Both the position numbers and the translations under genes were made by a program. A stretch of DNA of 64,000 nucleotides, taken from Yersinia enterocolitica. GTDB taxonomy: Bacteria; Pseudomonadota; Gammaproteobacteria; Enterobacterales; Enterobacteriaceae. The stretch spans positions 1,426,001 through 1,490,000 of the forward strand of contig NBTC02000002.1 of the NCBI GenBank assembly GCA_002082245.2, read 5' to 3'. The notes below the pieces were generated by a model. It made no database searches and was not told the origin of the DNA. It saw nothing but the letters and a program-made list of their open reading frames with translations. Position 1 is the first letter of the stretch, and each line of letters begins with the position of its first letter. Shown in pieces: positions 1-9,985 of this stretch.

Positions 1-910
1 CGTTACAGATTAGCGACATTCTTTCCGAGAATCCGGCAGTTTTTAATATTTCCGTACCATAATACATAATGACGTTAACACCGGTAGTTTGCTGTAAAGC
101 TGCCCAGGCAATACCTACCAAAATTAATTTTAAGATCCACGGTGTTTGAAAAATAATAGCCAAATCATTTTTAGCATACAATTTCTTTTCTTTTTCGATA
201 TCAATCAACGTTACGATATCATTAAATTCTTTAATAGCCCGTGGCTCAGGGCGAATTTGTTTTAAAATTACTAATGCCTCTTCCCGCCTATTTTTACTGA
301 TCAACCAACGGGGGCTTTCTGGCGAACGCCACATTCCCACTAACAAGCAAATAGCAGGGATAGTTTGAACCAATAGCATATAACGCCAGACCTCAGGTAG
401 ATGGCCCCAGGCAATACCAATTACCGCATTTACTGCAAATGCTGCTAATTGTCCAATAACAATGGCAACTTCATTCAACCCGGTAAGTTTGCCCCGCATT
501 TCTGTCGGTGCAACCTCGGATATAAATGTAGGTGCAGTAACCGATGCCCCGCCTACCGCGTAACCAAGCAAAAATCTGGCAATTAAAAGAGTGGTGATAT
601 TAGGTGATAATGCACACAATAACGCACCAAAGAAAAAAACGAAGGAGAGATAGAGCAGGTATTTTCTTCGACCAAAAAAGTCAGCCAATTTTCCGCCAAA
701 AACACTACCAATGGCGGCACCGACCAATAGTACACTCATTACCAGGCCCACTGTCGTCGGCGTCAGGGCCATATTTTCTTTCAATGAAGAAAATGCACCA
801 TTAATAACACCGGTATCATAACCAAAGAGCAAGCCACCAAATGTAGCGACTAATGTTATTTGATGTAATCGTTTTCTCTGTTGTGCATTGAGATTCATCA
901 TTAACGACAT
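1..910 (-). CDS. MFS sugar porter, C-terminus beyond window
   Basis: Reading inward from the ATG at 910 gives 303 codons with no stop, so the gene continues past base 1. The start follows a Shine-Dalgarno-like AAGGTAA. Early residues contain the sugar-porter signature GGLLFGYDTGVI in the first membrane segment, then GGKLADFFGRRK in the loop after segment 2, and SPESPRWLI after segment 6. These are hallmarks of the sugar porter (SP) family of the major facilitator superfamily, which includes E. coli GalP/XylE and Bacillus IolT. About 170 C-terminal residues are expected to be missing, judged from the usual 450-480. The substrate cannot be fixed; a sugar or inositol taken up with a proton is likely. 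A relic of a Gfo/Idh/MocA-type dehydrogenase lies just upstream, which weakly favours inositol or a related polyol. Confidence 0.85.
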   Translation of the reverse strand, partial: MSLMMNLNAQQRKRLHQITLVATFGGLLFGYDTGVINGAFSSLKENMALTPTTVGLVMSVLLVGAAIGSVFGGKLADFFGRRKYLLYLSFVFFFGALLCALSPNITTLLIARFLLGYAVGGASVTAPTFISEVAPTEMRGKLTGLNEVAIVIGQLAAFAVNAVIGIAWGHLPEVWRYMLLVQTIPAICLLVGMWRSPESPRWLISKNRREEALVILKQIRPEPRAIKEFNDIVTLIDIEKEKKLYAKNDLAIIFQTPWILKLILVGIAWAALQQTTGVNVIMYYGTEILKTAGFSERMSLICN

Positions 911-1810
911 ATCATTACCTTTTTATTTGATTATCCATTTAATGTCAAAAAGGGTTTCAAAAAACAAAAGTAACTCCTTCTCCACCTTAAAACATGGAGG
1001 TGATGAAGAACTTTTTGACACTCTGATTTATTAATAAGATAAATGCAGTTATTGAAGACAAATAAGCTTTATTCCAGAGTGCGATATTATATGATTCTTG
1101 CTACGGTTTTTATTTTGCATGATCCTTTTGCGCTCCCAATTTTTAAAATGTACCGATTACCATGGTGGTACTGGTAATACGTTATATTTTGCTACCCCGC
1201 CTCAACCGACGTCCCAGCCCCTCATTCTGCTGACAGCACAAACAAAGGTTGCGGCCTGAAACCAACCGACGGCTTGACTGCAATAACCACCACCAATCAA
1301 TCCAACACTGACTTCTTTCATCTATATCCTCCTGACGAGACAAAAATAGACTATCAATGAATGCTCGCTAGCGGTTTCTGGCGATCCTCAACTGGCGTTA
1401 TCACTGATAAGTATGTTAACTCACTGTGACACAACATATCATTTTGATTGAAATTAAAATTCTATATCGATCACAACATGGCATTATAATTTCATTTTTG
1501 GTGAGGGGAATTTCAGGTAATACAGGTATCTCATCATCAAACACACAATTATCTCACTGATATATAAGTAATATTATACTTAGAATAGATGACGGCACTG
1601 ATGCGTTATTCACGCTATAATTACAAAAAAATTTACAATTTTGTGACTTAGATAACTATATTATTTCAAAATAAGCCATCAATAGAATAAAATATTTCAT
1701 TGGTTTTTGACGACTCTAAGTATCAATTTTGGGTGTGATGTTGGTCTGAGTCTGGATTTGTGGCGGGGTTGCGGGCGTCAAAAAAGAAAAGTGATCAAGA
1801 TAATTGATGA
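911..1810. other. AT-rich intergenic stretch with one gene relic
   Basis: No intact gene is visible on either strand. The stretch contains the promoter side of the MFS gene and the dehydrogenase relic at 1202-1321. The rest is AT-rich and I see no clear operator in it. Confidence 0.6.
1202..1321 (-). pseudogene. Relic of a Gfo/Idh/MocA-type dehydrogenase (N-terminal 39 codons)
   Basis: An ATG at 1321 is preceded by a strong CAGGAGG ribosome site eight bases away. It opens a frame beginning MKEVSVGLIGGGY, which matches the first beta-strand and glycine-rich NAD(P) loop of Gfo/Idh/MocA oxidoreductases, the family of inositol 2-dehydrogenase. The resemblance fades after about 13-20 residues, and the frame stops at codon 40. 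Full-length members have 330-400 residues, so this looks like the 5' end of a deleted gene. It lies upstream of the sugar porter in the same direction, which suggests that both once belonged to one polyol or inositol utilisation operon. Chance resemblance of a short peptide remains possible. Confidence 0.45.
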
Positions 1811-1846
1811 GAAAGCCCCGTATAGCTAAGGTTGGGCGGGGCTTTC
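1811..1846. terminator. Perfect 10-bp inverted repeat, probable terminator after lpxO
   Basis: GAAAGCCCCG at 1811-1820 pairs perfectly with CGGGGCTTTC at 1837-1846, with a 16-nt loop. It lies 35 bp past the stop of the minus-strand lpxO-like gene. No long T-run follows on either strand, so termination efficiency is uncertain. Confidence 0.55.
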
Positions 1847-1881
1847 GCTATTTGATAGTCTGTTCTGTGAGCTGTTTTCTT

Positions 1882-2784
1882 TTACAGTGCATAAAAAATC
1901 AATACGGCAATACCACCGAATAATATCCATTTAATCAAATAATAGATCCTACGATTCCAGGCTTTCAACCGTTTCCCCACCTTGCGCACTGCATAGATGT
2001 ATTTAAACATACGATTGACACCACCGGTACGATCCCCCTCTTCGTTGGGGGCTGTGGCTGCACTCATTAAATTGCGCCCCAACCAGTGGTTAATCCATTG
2101 CGCCCAGCGGTAACGCATTGGCCGCTCAATATCACAAAACAGGATCAGCCTATTCTGCCCACTCTGATTCTCGGCATAATGAATATAAGTTTCATCAAAT
2201 AAAATGCCTTGACCGTCACGCCAACTGTAAGTGGTGCCATCAACATCAATAAAACAGCGGTCATCATTCGGGGTGATTAAACCAAGGTGATAACGTAAAG
2301 AACCGGCATAAGGATCACGATGCCGAGGCAGGCGGCTACCGTGCGGTAATTCAGCAAACATCGCTGCCTTTACCGAAGGTAATCCGCGTAATAACGAGGT
2401 GGTATAGGGGCAAAGTGTCATCGCCGAGGGATGGCTATCTTCATACCATTTCAGATAAAAACGTTTCCAGCCAGTTTTAAAAAACGAATTAAAACCCGCA
2501 TCATTATATTTATCCGATGCTTTGATTTGCTGGATTTCCATCAGCGCCTTACCTTCATCCCTGATTTGCTGCCAGTTTTCACGCAGCACGGTCAATTCAG
2601 GGAAGAGATCCTGCTTTAAATAGGGCGTGGTGGGTACCCGTGAAAACAGATACATAAACACATTGATTGGTGAAACAAATGTCGAATGATCTGAGAGCTG
2701 ACGCCAGAACTTGTAGCGAACTTTGCCACGAAAATGCACATAGACTACACATAAGATAAAAGCGAATAGCACTATATATTTCAT
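1882..2784 (-). CDS. lpxO: LpxO-type lipid A hydroxylase (Fe(II)/2-oxoglutarate dioxygenase)
   Basis: The 300 residues match the length of Salmonella LpxO (about 300). LpxO is an inner-membrane aspartyl/asparaginyl beta-hydroxylase-family enzyme that 2-hydroxylates the secondary acyl chain of lipid A. There is a hydrophobic N-terminal segment (residues 3-17) and a second at the C-terminus (about 280-298), which would anchor the cytosolic catalytic domain. The iron-binding triad is visible: H155 and D157 in LPRHRDP, and H202 in ETYIHYAEN, followed by NRLILFCDIERP, which carries the Arg expected to bind 2-oxoglutarate. The gene stands alone, with a terminator-like repeat downstream. The upstream gap to the phosphopantetheinyl transferase is 109 bp, so separate promoters are possible. 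Family assignment is firm; the exact lipid A position is inferred from homologues. Confidence 0.85.
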   Translation of the reverse strand: MKYIVLFAFILCVVYVHFRGKVRYKFWRQLSDHSTFVSPINVFMYLFSRVPTTPYLKQDLFPELTVLRENWQQIRDEGKALMEIQQIKASDKYNDAGFNSFFKTGWKRFYLKWYEDSHPSAMTLCPYTTSLLRGLPSVKAAMFAELPHGSRLPRHRDPYAGSLRYHLGLITPNDDRCFIDVDGTTYSWRDGQGILFDETYIHYAENQSGQNRLILFCDIERPMRYRWAQWINHWLGRNLMSAATAPNEEGDRTGGVNRMFKYIYAVRKVGKRLKAWNRRIYYLIKWILFGGIAVLIFYAL

Positions 2785-2893
2785 GATGTCCTATCAAATA
2801 AATATGGTTGATAGTCAAATATTTAGTCTATATTGATTGAAATTTCCAACTTAAAAAAATAAAAAGTTATTACAACAAGTGACTAGCCCCAAC

Positions 2894-3643
2894 TTAGTAA
2901 GCAATAAATGTTTGAATATCACTGTCATTAACAGTGAAACATCCCGTAAAAATGCGGCCTGCTGGGAAGTCACTGCTGAGATCGCGTAATAGCTGCAACT
3001 CAAAACGCCCTGATGCCATGGAATAACTCAGGAAACGGGCCTCCAGGAAGTCAAAATAACGCCCTAGCTGTGGATACACCGCTTTAAATAGACTCTCTTT
3101 GGCTGAAAAAGCCAATGTCAGTAAATGGTTGAATACTAATGGGCCTTCCTGAAGATCGCGGTACTCCTGCTCACTAAGGATTCCGGGCCATAGATCATTC
3201 GCCCTTTCAACTGCAATCAGGCTTTCAATATCTAGCCCAACACCGTGGACATGGGCACTTTGATCAGAATACTCTGTAGCCGGCGTTATAATTTGCGCAG
3301 TGCACAGAGCACGTTGGTTGTTATGACTGATGCTGCCAATCAAACCGGCGGGCCATAGTGGCGCGCGATCTAGCCCATTCGCTAACGGATAATTGCGTAC
3401 TTCAAGCATATTCAGCACTTGTCGGGCGACAAAACGGCCCGCCAGGTATTCGGCACGCCGTTTTGCCACTGCTTTTTGTAAACTGCCGGGAAACGCAATG
3501 CCATAAGCAGCAAACAGCTCATCCCGGTATTCATTGACATCAAAATCACATTTTGCCAACAGGCCGTGAAACAATGGTTGGCCATTTAAACCGCTGGCTG
3601 GCAGTGCGGCAAAGGTAAAGTTACGAATAAATACCGACGTCAC
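2894..3643 (-). CDS. 4'-phosphopantetheinyl transferase, EntD type
   Basis: This 249-residue protein carries the two signatures of Sfp/EntD-type transferases: GVGLDIE, with Mg-binding D138 and E140, and FSAKESLFKA with K182 and E183. WPAGLIGSISHNN upstream matches the EntD GSISH motif that contacts CoA. The enzyme moves phosphopantetheine from CoA to a serine on a carrier protein, normally to activate a siderophore or polyketide synthetase. No non-ribosomal peptide or polyketide synthetase is present in the window, so its client is elsewhere. It could be the general secondary-metabolism PPTase of the strain. CitD (12400-12693) is not a plausible client, because it carries a different prosthetic group installed by CitX. 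Confidence 0.88.
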   Translation of the reverse strand: MTSVFIRNFTFAALPASGLNGQPLFHGLLAKCDFDVNEYRDELFAAYGIAFPGSLQKAVAKRRAEYLAGRFVARQVLNMLEVRNYPLANGLDRAPLWPAGLIGSISHNNQRALCTAQIITPATEYSDQSAHVHGVGLDIESLIAVERANDLWPGILSEQEYRDLQEGPLVFNHLLTLAFSAKESLFKAVYPQLGRYFDFLEARFLSYSMASGRFELQLLRDLSSDFPAGRIFTGCFTVNDSDIQTFIAY

Positions 3644-4076
3644 GCGTTATCCTAATCATCTGGATTCATAGGCCTTTATAATAGTAGTTAACCCACAGCA
3701 CCACAATATCCGAACCTATCCCGATGGCTAAAACACATCAGTGAAAGCAAGTTGCTACCAAAAGCCAAAACACCAATCCCATCAACAAATAACCCAATAC
3801 GACTTAATTCATTATGAAATGTCACTTCACAATTATTGAAACGCAGTTCCTGACGTTTCTTTTTCTGTGACAATGGTCAATTTAAAAGAAAAAGTAAACA
3901 GCTAGGTTAATTACCAGAGGGATAAAGGAATAACCTTTTTTTATATATTGATATATCCGTCAGGTTACAGGTTACAGATACGCACCTGCTGCTTGAATTC
4001 TATTGGGTATATACCTATCCCATTATTAAAAATAATCCATTTTATCTTTTGTATAGCGACTTCTGGAGAACACTGA
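3644..4076. other. Divergent intergenic region, PPTase / TRAP operon
   Basis: These 433 bases separate the minus-strand PPTase from the plus-strand TRAP operon and should hold both promoters. A 61-codon minus-strand frame starting at a TTG (3873) has no ribosome site and no recognisable motif; I do not call it a gene. The last 150 bases before 4077 are AT-rich. Confidence 0.5.
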
Positions 4077-5054
4077 ATGAAATTCCCAAAGCCTTTGCCC
4101 ACACTGTGCCTGGCTATTTCTGCCATATTATTTAGTCAAATGGCCTCTGCTCAACAAATTAAAGCTGCCGATGTTCATCCCAAAGATTATCCTAATGTTG
4201 TTGCTGTTAAAAATATGGGTGACAAACTAAAGACCGCAACGGATGGTCGCCTGGAAATTAAAACATTCCCAGGTGGCGTCTTAGGTGATGAAAAGCAAAT
4301 GATAGAACAGGCTCAAATGGGAGCAATTGATATTATTCGTGTTTCTATGACCCCTGTTGCCTCTATTCTGCCGGAGATCAGTGTCTTTACCCTGCCCTAT
4401 ATGTTCCGCGACGAAGACCATTTACATAAAGTTATTGATGGTCAAATCGGCCAAGAAATCGGTGATAAAATCACTAACAATAAGAACTCAAAATTGGTAT
4501 TTCTCGGCTGGATGGATGCGGGTACCCGTAATCTGATTACCAAAGAACCGGTGGTTAAACCAGAAGATCTCAAAGGTATGAAAATCCGCGTTCAGGGCAG
4601 CCCGATTGCACTGGCTACCCTTAAGGCCATGGGTGCCAACTCACTCAGTATGGGTGTAAGCGAGGTATTCAGCGGGATGCAAACCGGGGTGATTGATGGT
4701 ACCGAAAATAACGAACCGACCTTTATCGCCCACAATTATCTGCCGGTTGTCAAAAACTATACCCTGAGCGGCCATTTTATTATTCCTGAGCTGTTCCTTT
4801 ATTCCAAAACAAAATGGGATAAATTATCTGCTGAAGATCAACAAACTATTCTGAAATTGGCCAAAGAAGCACAGGCTGAGCAGCGCGTATTATGGCAAGC
4901 CTATGTGCAGCAATCCCATGACAAAATGAAAGCCGGTGGCGTGCAATATCATGAAATGGACCATGACTATTATTATAAAGCCACTCAACCCGTTCGTGAT
5001 GAATTCGGTAAGGATCATCAAGAACTGATCAAGCAGATTGCAGCCGTGCAATAA
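4077..5054 (+). CDS. dctP: TRAP transporter solute-binding protein, DctP family
   Basis: A periplasmic receptor of 325 residues. It has a clear signal peptide ending MASAQQ near residue 26, then a TRAP DctP-family fold. The motif KIRVQGSP (about residues 170-177) carries the conserved arginine that clamps the substrate carboxylate in this family, followed by GVIDGTENNEPT. Such proteins bind organic acids, from C4-dicarboxylates to sugar acids such as uronates, and deliver them to the DctQM membrane pair. The ATG follows CTGGAGAAC. The downstream dctQ and dctM genes complete a sodium-driven tripartite transporter. The neighbouring citrate genes hint at a carboxylate substrate, but the protein alone does not define it; the subfamily looks closer to sugar-acid receptors than to malate/succinate DctP. 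Confidence 0.9.
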   Translation: MKFPKPLPTLCLAISAILFSQMASAQQIKAADVHPKDYPNVVAVKNMGDKLKTATDGRLEIKTFPGGVLGDEKQMIEQAQMGAIDIIRVSMTPVASILPEISVFTLPYMFRDEDHLHKVIDGQIGQEIGDKITNNKNSKLVFLGWMDAGTRNLITKEPVVKPEDLKGMKIRVQGSPIALATLKAMGANSLSMGVSEVFSGMQTGVIDGTENNEPTFIAHNYLPVVKNYTLSGHFIIPELFLYSKTKWDKLSAEDQQTILKLAKEAQAEQRVLWQAYVQQSHDKMKAGGVQYHEMDHDYYYKATQPVRDEFGKDHQELIKQIAAVQ

Positions 5055-5152
5055 CATCTTTCCGACAGTATTAAATATTTTAATACTACTGATATTTACC
5101 CAAGGTCATGGGGGTTGTAGCCAATGACCCTGGGTACACTGAGGTCTCCGCT

Positions 5153-5659
5153 ATGGCTCGCTATTATCTATCAACGATGGATGCGTTATATCGCCTGTCA
5201 ATCTGGGTCGCTGGTATTGCCTTAATCATTATGGTTGTGGTTATCCCTATGGGGATATTTGCCCGTTATGTCCAAAACGATGGCTTATCCTGGCCAGAAC
5301 CCGTCGCCATATTATGTATGGTGACATTTACTTTTATTGGTGCTGCCGCCAGTTATCGTTCTGGTTCACATATTGCTGTCAGTATGGTCACTGATCGGCT
5401 CTCTGAGACCGGTAAAAAAGTATGCCTGTTATTGGTTGATTTGCTGATGGTGCTGATAAGCCTGTTTATTTTGGTCTATAGCTACATTCTGTGTAGCGAG
5501 CTTTGGTCACAACCAGTGGCTGAGTTCCCATTACTGACAGCCGGACAAAGCTATATTCCTCTGCCAATCGGCTCCGCGATTACGCTGATGTTTATCATCG
5601 AGCGGCTATTTTTTGGCCCGCAGACCCACCGCCCGGTAGTGATGATCGGCAATTCATAA
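5153..5659 (+). CDS. dctQ: TRAP transporter small membrane subunit, DctQ family
   Basis: From the ATG at 5153 the protein has 168 residues with four predicted membrane helices, as usual for DctQ. The segment ISMVTDRLS-like after GSHIAV, preceded by FIGAAASYRSGSHI, is typical of the family. I chose 5153 because GAGG stands eight bases upstream and the protein then starts directly before the first helix. An in-frame ATG at 5108 would add 15 polar residues and cannot be excluded. DctQ pairs with DctM to form the transporter core. The gene sits 98 bp after dctP and 18 bp before dctM, so one transcript is expected. Confidence 0.87.
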   Translation: MARYYLSTMDALYRLSIWVAGIALIIMVVVIPMGIFARYVQNDGLSWPEPVAILCMVTFTFIGAAASYRSGSHIAVSMVTDRLSETGKKVCLLLVDLLMVLISLFILVYSYILCSELWSQPVAEFPLLTAGQSYIPLPIGSAITLMFIIERLFFGPQTHRPVVMIGNS

Positions 5660-5677
5660 TTTGGGGAACTTTGCCTT

Positions 5678-6970
5678 ATGGACGCATTTATTTTAGTTTT
5701 TACGCTGGCAATCTTGCTGGCTATTGGTGTCCCGGTGGCTTATGCCGTCGGTTTAAGTGCCATCGCCGGTGCATTTTGGATTGATTTACCGTTGGAAGCG
5801 GTGATGATTCAAATCACCAGTGGCGTCAATAAATTCTCATTACTGGCCATTCCGTTCTTTATTCTGGCGGGGGCCATTATGGCCGAAGGTGGCATCGCAC
5901 GGCGGCTGGTGAGTTTCGCCTATATTTTCGTTGGTTTCATCCGTGGTGGTTTGTCGCTAGTTAACATTGTGGCTTCAACATTTTTCGGTGCCATTTCAGG
6001 ATCATCAGTGGCAGATACCGCCTCCATTGGCTCGGTAATGATCCCGGAAATGGATAAAAAAGGCTATCCGCGTGATTTTGCCGCCGCAGTCACCGCCAGT
6101 GGTTCAGTGCAGGCGATATTGACCCCACCCAGCCATAATTCGGTGATTTACTCACTGGCAACCGGCGGCACCGTATCCATCGCGGCACTGTTTATTGCCG
6201 GGATTTTACCGGGCTTGCTGCTCAGTTTTACCCTGATGCTAATGTGTGTCGGCTTTGCCTATAAGCGAGGTTACCCTAAAGGTGAACGAGTGCCGTTCCG
6301 TCAGGCGCTCAAAATCTTTGTCGATACATTATGGGGGTTGATGACGGTGGTCATCATCATGGGAGGAATTCTTTCCGGGGTATTTACCGCCACAGAATCT
6401 GCCGCGATTGCCTGTTTGTGGTCATTCTTTGTCACTATGTTTATCTATCGCGACTATAAATGGTCCGAATTGCCTAAACTGATGTATCGCACAGTAAAAA
6501 CTGTCACTATCGTGATGATTTTAATAGGTTTTGCCGCCAGTTTCGGCGCTATCATGACCTACATGCAGTTGCCAGAACGTATCACTGAATTCTTTACCTC
6601 GGTTTCTGATAACAAATACGTGATTCTGATGTGTATCAATATCATGCTGCTGCTGATTGGCACCTTGATGGATATGGCACCGCTGATTTTGATCCTAACA
6701 CCGGTACTGATGCCAGTGACCAATTCATTAGGTATTGATCCGGTCCATTTCGGTATGATTATGTTGATCAATTTGGGAATTGGTCTGATCACTCCCCCGG
6801 TGGGGTCGGTGCTGTTTGTCGCCAGTGCGGTGAGTAAACAGAAGATTGAACAAGTGGTGAAAGCGATGTTGCCGTTCTACGGCGCACTGTTCCTGGTGCT
6901 GATGTTGGTCACTTATATTCCTGAAATATCACTGTGGCTGCCAAGGGTATTTGGCGTGTACACCGGCTGA
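5678..6970 (+). CDS. dctM: TRAP transporter large membrane subunit, DctM family
   Basis: This protein of 430 residues is almost entirely hydrophobic and matches the usual length for DctM, the sodium-coupled elevator subunit. Family features include FFGAISGSSVADTASIGSVM (about residues 105-125), the re-entrant hairpin that forms one half of the substrate and sodium site, and GLITPPVGSVLF near residue 370, the second hairpin. The ATG follows TTGGGGAAC. The operon ends just after this gene, in a GC-rich hairpin shared with the convergent citT gene. Confidence 0.92.
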   Translation: MDAFILVFTLAILLAIGVPVAYAVGLSAIAGAFWIDLPLEAVMIQITSGVNKFSLLAIPFFILAGAIMAEGGIARRLVSFAYIFVGFIRGGLSLVNIVASTFFGAISGSSVADTASIGSVMIPEMDKKGYPRDFAAAVTASGSVQAILTPPSHNSVIYSLATGGTVSIAALFIAGILPGLLLSFTLMLMCVGFAYKRGYPKGERVPFRQALKIFVDTLWGLMTVVIIMGGILSGVFTATESAAIACLWSFFVTMFIYRDYKWSELPKLMYRTVKTVTIVMILIGFAASFGAIMTYMQLPERITEFFTSVSDNKYVILMCINIMLLLIGTLMDMAPLILILTPVLMPVTNSLGIDPVHFGMIMLINLGIGLITPPVGSVLFVASAVSKQKIEQVVKAMLPFYGALFLVLMLVTYIPEISLWLPRVFGVYTG

Positions 6971-6990
6971 TAAACCGATAATCATGAGTC

Positions 6991-7007
6991 GGGCCGCTGA
7001 CCGGCCC
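6991..7007. terminator. Hairpin between convergent dctM and citT
   Basis: GGGCCG (6991-6996) pairs with CGGCCC (7002-7007), loop of five bases, in the 57-bp gap between two converging genes. A short T-containing tract follows on the plus strand. It probably serves both transcripts. Confidence 0.6.
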
Positions 7008-7027
7008 TTCTCACGGTTACTTTGTCA

Positions 7028-8491
7028 TCAATACCACAGGCTCATGATTGGCCAGCCCACCAGCAGCAACATTGAGATGTAGAACACCCCCATGATGCCA
7101 CCCAGCCGCCAATAATCTTTCGATTTCACATAACCACAGCCATAGATAATCACACCAGGGCCAGTCGCATACGGCGTCAGGACACCCATGATCCCAATGG
7201 ATAACACCAGCAGCATAGATAAATGTTCCATCGGCACACCACTTAAACCTTTACCGACCGCCAAAATAACCGGCAGCATGGTTGCCGTGTGGGCAGACAA
7301 GCTGGCAAACAGATAATGAGAGAAATAGAACACCAATACTAGCGCGACCACCGTCATATTCGGCGAGAAACCATCCAAATGGGTACTCATGGTATTGGCG
7401 AACCAATCAATGAAGCCCGACCGCGTTAAGCCATTGGCCATCACCACTAGTGTGGCCAGATTGACCAGCGTGTTCCAGGCACTTGAGTATTTAGTAATGT
7501 CTTTCCACGACACCACATGCAGTGCCAACATCAGGGATACTGCCAGCAACCCTACCGCCGTCGCATCAATGAATTTACCGCCAAACACCCATAAGCACAG
7601 GCTCAGCAGCACCAAACCAATTAGGATTGCTTCCTTGCGCGTTAACGCCCCCATCTCAGTCAGTGCTGTTTGCGCCCAAGCCGCTACCTCATCGCTTTTG
7701 GTCACGCCGGGTTTATACAACACATAAGAGAGCCAGGGTGCCACTATCAGTAAAATTAACCCAACGGGCAGGAACGCCAAAAACCACTGCATCCAGCCAA
7801 TATGGACACCGGCAATTTTATTGACAAACTCGATACCCAGTACGTTAGGTGCCGCGCCAGTGACAAACATGGAGGAGCTGATACTGGTCCCGATCACCAT
7901 CATCCACATTAGGTACCCCCCGATACGCCGTGACGACGGATCATTGGGGAATGAATCAAACAGGGGTGGCAGATTTTTTACTACCGGGAACACTGTTCCC
8001 CCGGTACGGGCAGTATTTGATGGTGTAAAGGGTGCCAACAGAATATCTATAATAACAATGGCATAACCCAACGTCAGGGTACGTTTGCCCATGAATTTCA
8101 CCATGAACAGGGCGATACGGCGGCCAAGTCCGGTGGCTTCATAACCCAGCGCAAAGATAAATGCCCCAAACACCAGCCAGACAGTGGTACTGGAGAACCC
8201 GGCCAGCCCCCATTTTAAAGACTCTTTACCGCCGTTAAAGCTGGCATCAGCCACTTCAGCCGCACTAAATAGCACCCAATCTGAACTCAGTACACATATC
8301 GTCACGGCGATAAAGCTTATCGCGGTGGCTGGAATCGGTTCTAAAATCATCCCAACAATCATGGCGACAAAAATCGCAAAATAGCGCCAGGCTTGAGGTG
8401 GCATTCCTTCCGGGGTGGGAATCAACAGCAGAACAGCCAGCACCACAAAAGGCGCGAGCGCTTTCCATAATTTCTCTTGCGACTTCAACAT
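7028..8491 (-). CDS. citT: Citrate/succinate antiporter, DASS family
   Basis: 487 residues, the length of E. coli CitT. It is a divalent-anion:sodium symporter (DASS) family membrane protein with about 12-14 hydrophobic segments. The conserved tip motifs [13 protein letters not shown] (around residues 158-170) and [13 protein letters not shown] (around 440-452) are typical of the CitT/TtdT/YbhI branch. In E. coli, CitT exchanges external citrate for internal succinate during anaerobic citrate fermentation. Here it is the last gene of the citrate lyase operon and overlaps the end of citG by seven bases, so translational coupling is likely. The position and gene order are the same as in E. coli. 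Confidence 0.92.
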   Translation of the reverse strand: MLKSQEKLWKALAPFVVLAVLLLIPTPEGMPPQAWRYFAIFVAMIVGMILEPIPATAISFIAVTICVLSSDWVLFSAAEVADASFNGGKESLKWGLAGFSSTTVWLVFGAFIFALGYEATGLGRRIALFMVKFMGKRTLTLGYAIVIIDILLAPFTPSNTARTGGTVFPVVKNLPPLFDSFPNDPSSRRIGGYLMWMMVIGTSISSSMFVTGAAPNVLGIEFVNKIAGVHIGWMQWFLAFLPVGLILLIVAPWLSYVLYKPGVTKSDEVAAWAQTALTEMGALTRKEAILIGLVLLSLCLWVFGGKFIDATAVGLLAVSLMLALHVVSWKDITKYSSAWNTLVNLATLVVMANGLTRSGFIDWFANTMSTHLDGFSPNMTVVALVLVFYFSHYLFASLSAHTATMLPVILAVGKGLSGVPMEHLSMLLVLSIGIMGVLTPYATGPGVIIYGCGYVKSKDYWRLGGIMGVFYISMLLLVGWPIMSLWY

Positions 8492-9456
8492 AGAGATACT
8501 CCTATAGCTGTTACTGGTTCAATAACAACGCTATTATTTTTGTGAGGGAGATGATGAGGGAACTGCGCCAGAAACCAGGTTAGGATCAGCAGGTCAGCAC
8601 TGCCGCCGGGACTAAGGTTGCGGGCGATACATTGGGTATCAAACATTCGCACCCGCCTCAGGCTGAGAGGAGAACCCATCCCTGCCGATGCGAGTGAAGC
8701 CAGAATCTCTGTCGCCTGCTGTTGCAGCCATTGCAGCCCGGCCATACCGCCACGGGATACCACATTGGTATCGCGGTTGACGGACATCAAAATCAGCAAA
8801 GTGTGCAATAAGGCATGGTCGGATTCCGCCCCGTTAACTAATAAGCGTTGGTAAGCCGGCAAGGCATAATTCAACACGGTAGCGAAGCCAGATTCGGCCT
8901 CGCCGCGTGCGCCGGTCAGGCCATAGTGATTGAACAGCCGTTGGCCCGCCGTTTGTTGTGGATTGGATTGACGCAACTCACGCTCTGTCAGCCCAGAGCA
9001 CAGACGCGCCGCCTCCTGGCAAATAGCATCAGCGCTAATCCATTCACCTCGCGCTTTCAGCCGCCCCAACGCACAGCAAATTAATCCCAGCGAAAAAATG
9101 CTACCTTTATGGGTATTCACCCCCCCAGTGGCGTGGAACATACTATTTTCACACGCCAGTCCCAGCGGTCGCAGGCTGTTCAGTGCTGCCTGCCCACCAA
9201 GCTGAGCGTGGTTGATGCCCTGTTCTATAAAGCGCGGGAGCCACGGCGCAATAGCATCAGCACTGTGATAAAAATCGATCAGCGCCATATCCTTATGTGC
9301 ACCACAATTGAAGCGATCCACCAGGCCCGGTTTCGGTGTCAGATTCACCTCTGCCAGCATGGCGCGATACGCCAGTGCGCCATATTTTTTGGCAAAGTCA
9401 GAGGAGGCGACAGGTGATTGAGCCGCCCTGTTGTCAGTGCGTTGCAGTTGTGGCAT
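8485..9456 (-). CDS. citG: Triphosphoribosyl-dephospho-CoA synthase
   Basis: CitG condenses ATP with dephospho-CoA to make 2'-(5''-triphosphoribosyl)-3'-dephospho-CoA, the precursor of the citrate lyase prosthetic group. The family motif [18 protein letters not shown] lies near residues 42-59, and [15 protein letters not shown] (about 112-126) is the second conserved block. The product is 323 residues, somewhat longer than E. coli CitG (about 290); an N-terminal extension rich in polar residues accounts for this. The start overlaps the 3' end of citX by 23 bases. Its partner CitX uses its product. Confidence 0.92.
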   Translation of the reverse strand: MPQLQRTDNRAAQSPVASSDFAKKYGALAYRAMLAEVNLTPKPGLVDRFNCGAHKDMALIDFYHSADAIAPWLPRFIEQGINHAQLGGQAALNSLRPLGLACENSMFHATGGVNTHKGSIFSLGLICCALGRLKARGEWISADAICQEAARLCSGLTERELRQSNPQQTAGQRLFNHYGLTGARGEAESGFATVLNYALPAYQRLLVNGAESDHALLHTLLILMSVNRDTNVVSRGGMAGLQWLQQQATEILASLASAGMGSPLSLRRVRMFDTQCIARNLSPGGSADLLILTWFLAQFPHHLPHKNNSVVIEPVTAIGVSLC

Positions 9457-9982
9457 TGAGCATCAACTCCATCTGAACCAATAGTTGGTCAATACTGTGG
9501 GTTTGCGCGCGGGCACAGACATTGGCTGGACGGTGACAAAGCAGACAGCGGCGCGGCGCTAACCCCACATCACGGCGCGATAAGATTTGCCCCGATGCAT
9601 CAAGCACATCGATATCCCATAACCGGCCCTGCGGGTGCTTTAGCTCAAGTAACAACGCGGCGTCCTTCACCTGTTCCGCAGGTAAATCCACCGCAATCAA
9701 ACCTTCACAGCCGGTCGGCAGTGGAAAAATCTCTTGTTGCAACACTGGCCAACACTGCTGTTGACTTAGCGAGGTGATCGCCTGCCATGCCAATGCAAAT
9801 AATTTGCGCGTCAATGGGTTATCTTTCACCGCACCGGGTGCCACCAACGTCAGTGAAATCAACGTCACCTGATGGCGAGCCAGCCACGCCTGTTGTCTGC
9901 TCTGACGGGACTCACGGCTGGTAAGTAACTCCGGTAAGCTGATGGGCCGGTTGGCCGCTAACGCAGGAGAGAGAGTGTTCAT
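9434..9982 (-). CDS. citX: Apo-citrate lyase phosphoribosyl-dephospho-CoA transferase
   Basis: CitX moves the phosphoribosyl-dephospho-CoA group onto the acyl carrier CitD. The 182-residue protein shows the family motifs [15 protein letters not shown] near the N-terminus, [14 protein letters not shown] (about 45-59), DIDVLD (about 136-141) and [16 protein letters not shown] (about 152-167). Length agrees with E. coli CitX. It is a separate gene here, as in E. coli, whereas in some species it is fused to CitG. The gap to citF is only three bases. Confidence 0.92.
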   Translation of the reverse strand: MNTLSPALAANRPISLPELLTSRESRQSRQQAWLARHQVTLISLTLVAPGAVKDNPLTRKLFALAWQAITSLSQQQCWPVLQQEIFPLPTGCEGLIAVDLPAEQVKDAALLLELKHPQGRLWDIDVLDASGQILSRRDVGLAPRRCLLCHRPANVCARAQTHSIDQLLVQMELMLNATTATH

Positions 9983-9985
9983 CGC

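Noticed and set aside
3688..3873. 61-codon minus-strand frame between the PPTase and TRAP genes
   Set aside because: TTG start, no ribosome site, no recognisable domain or helix; it lies in a divergent promoter region.
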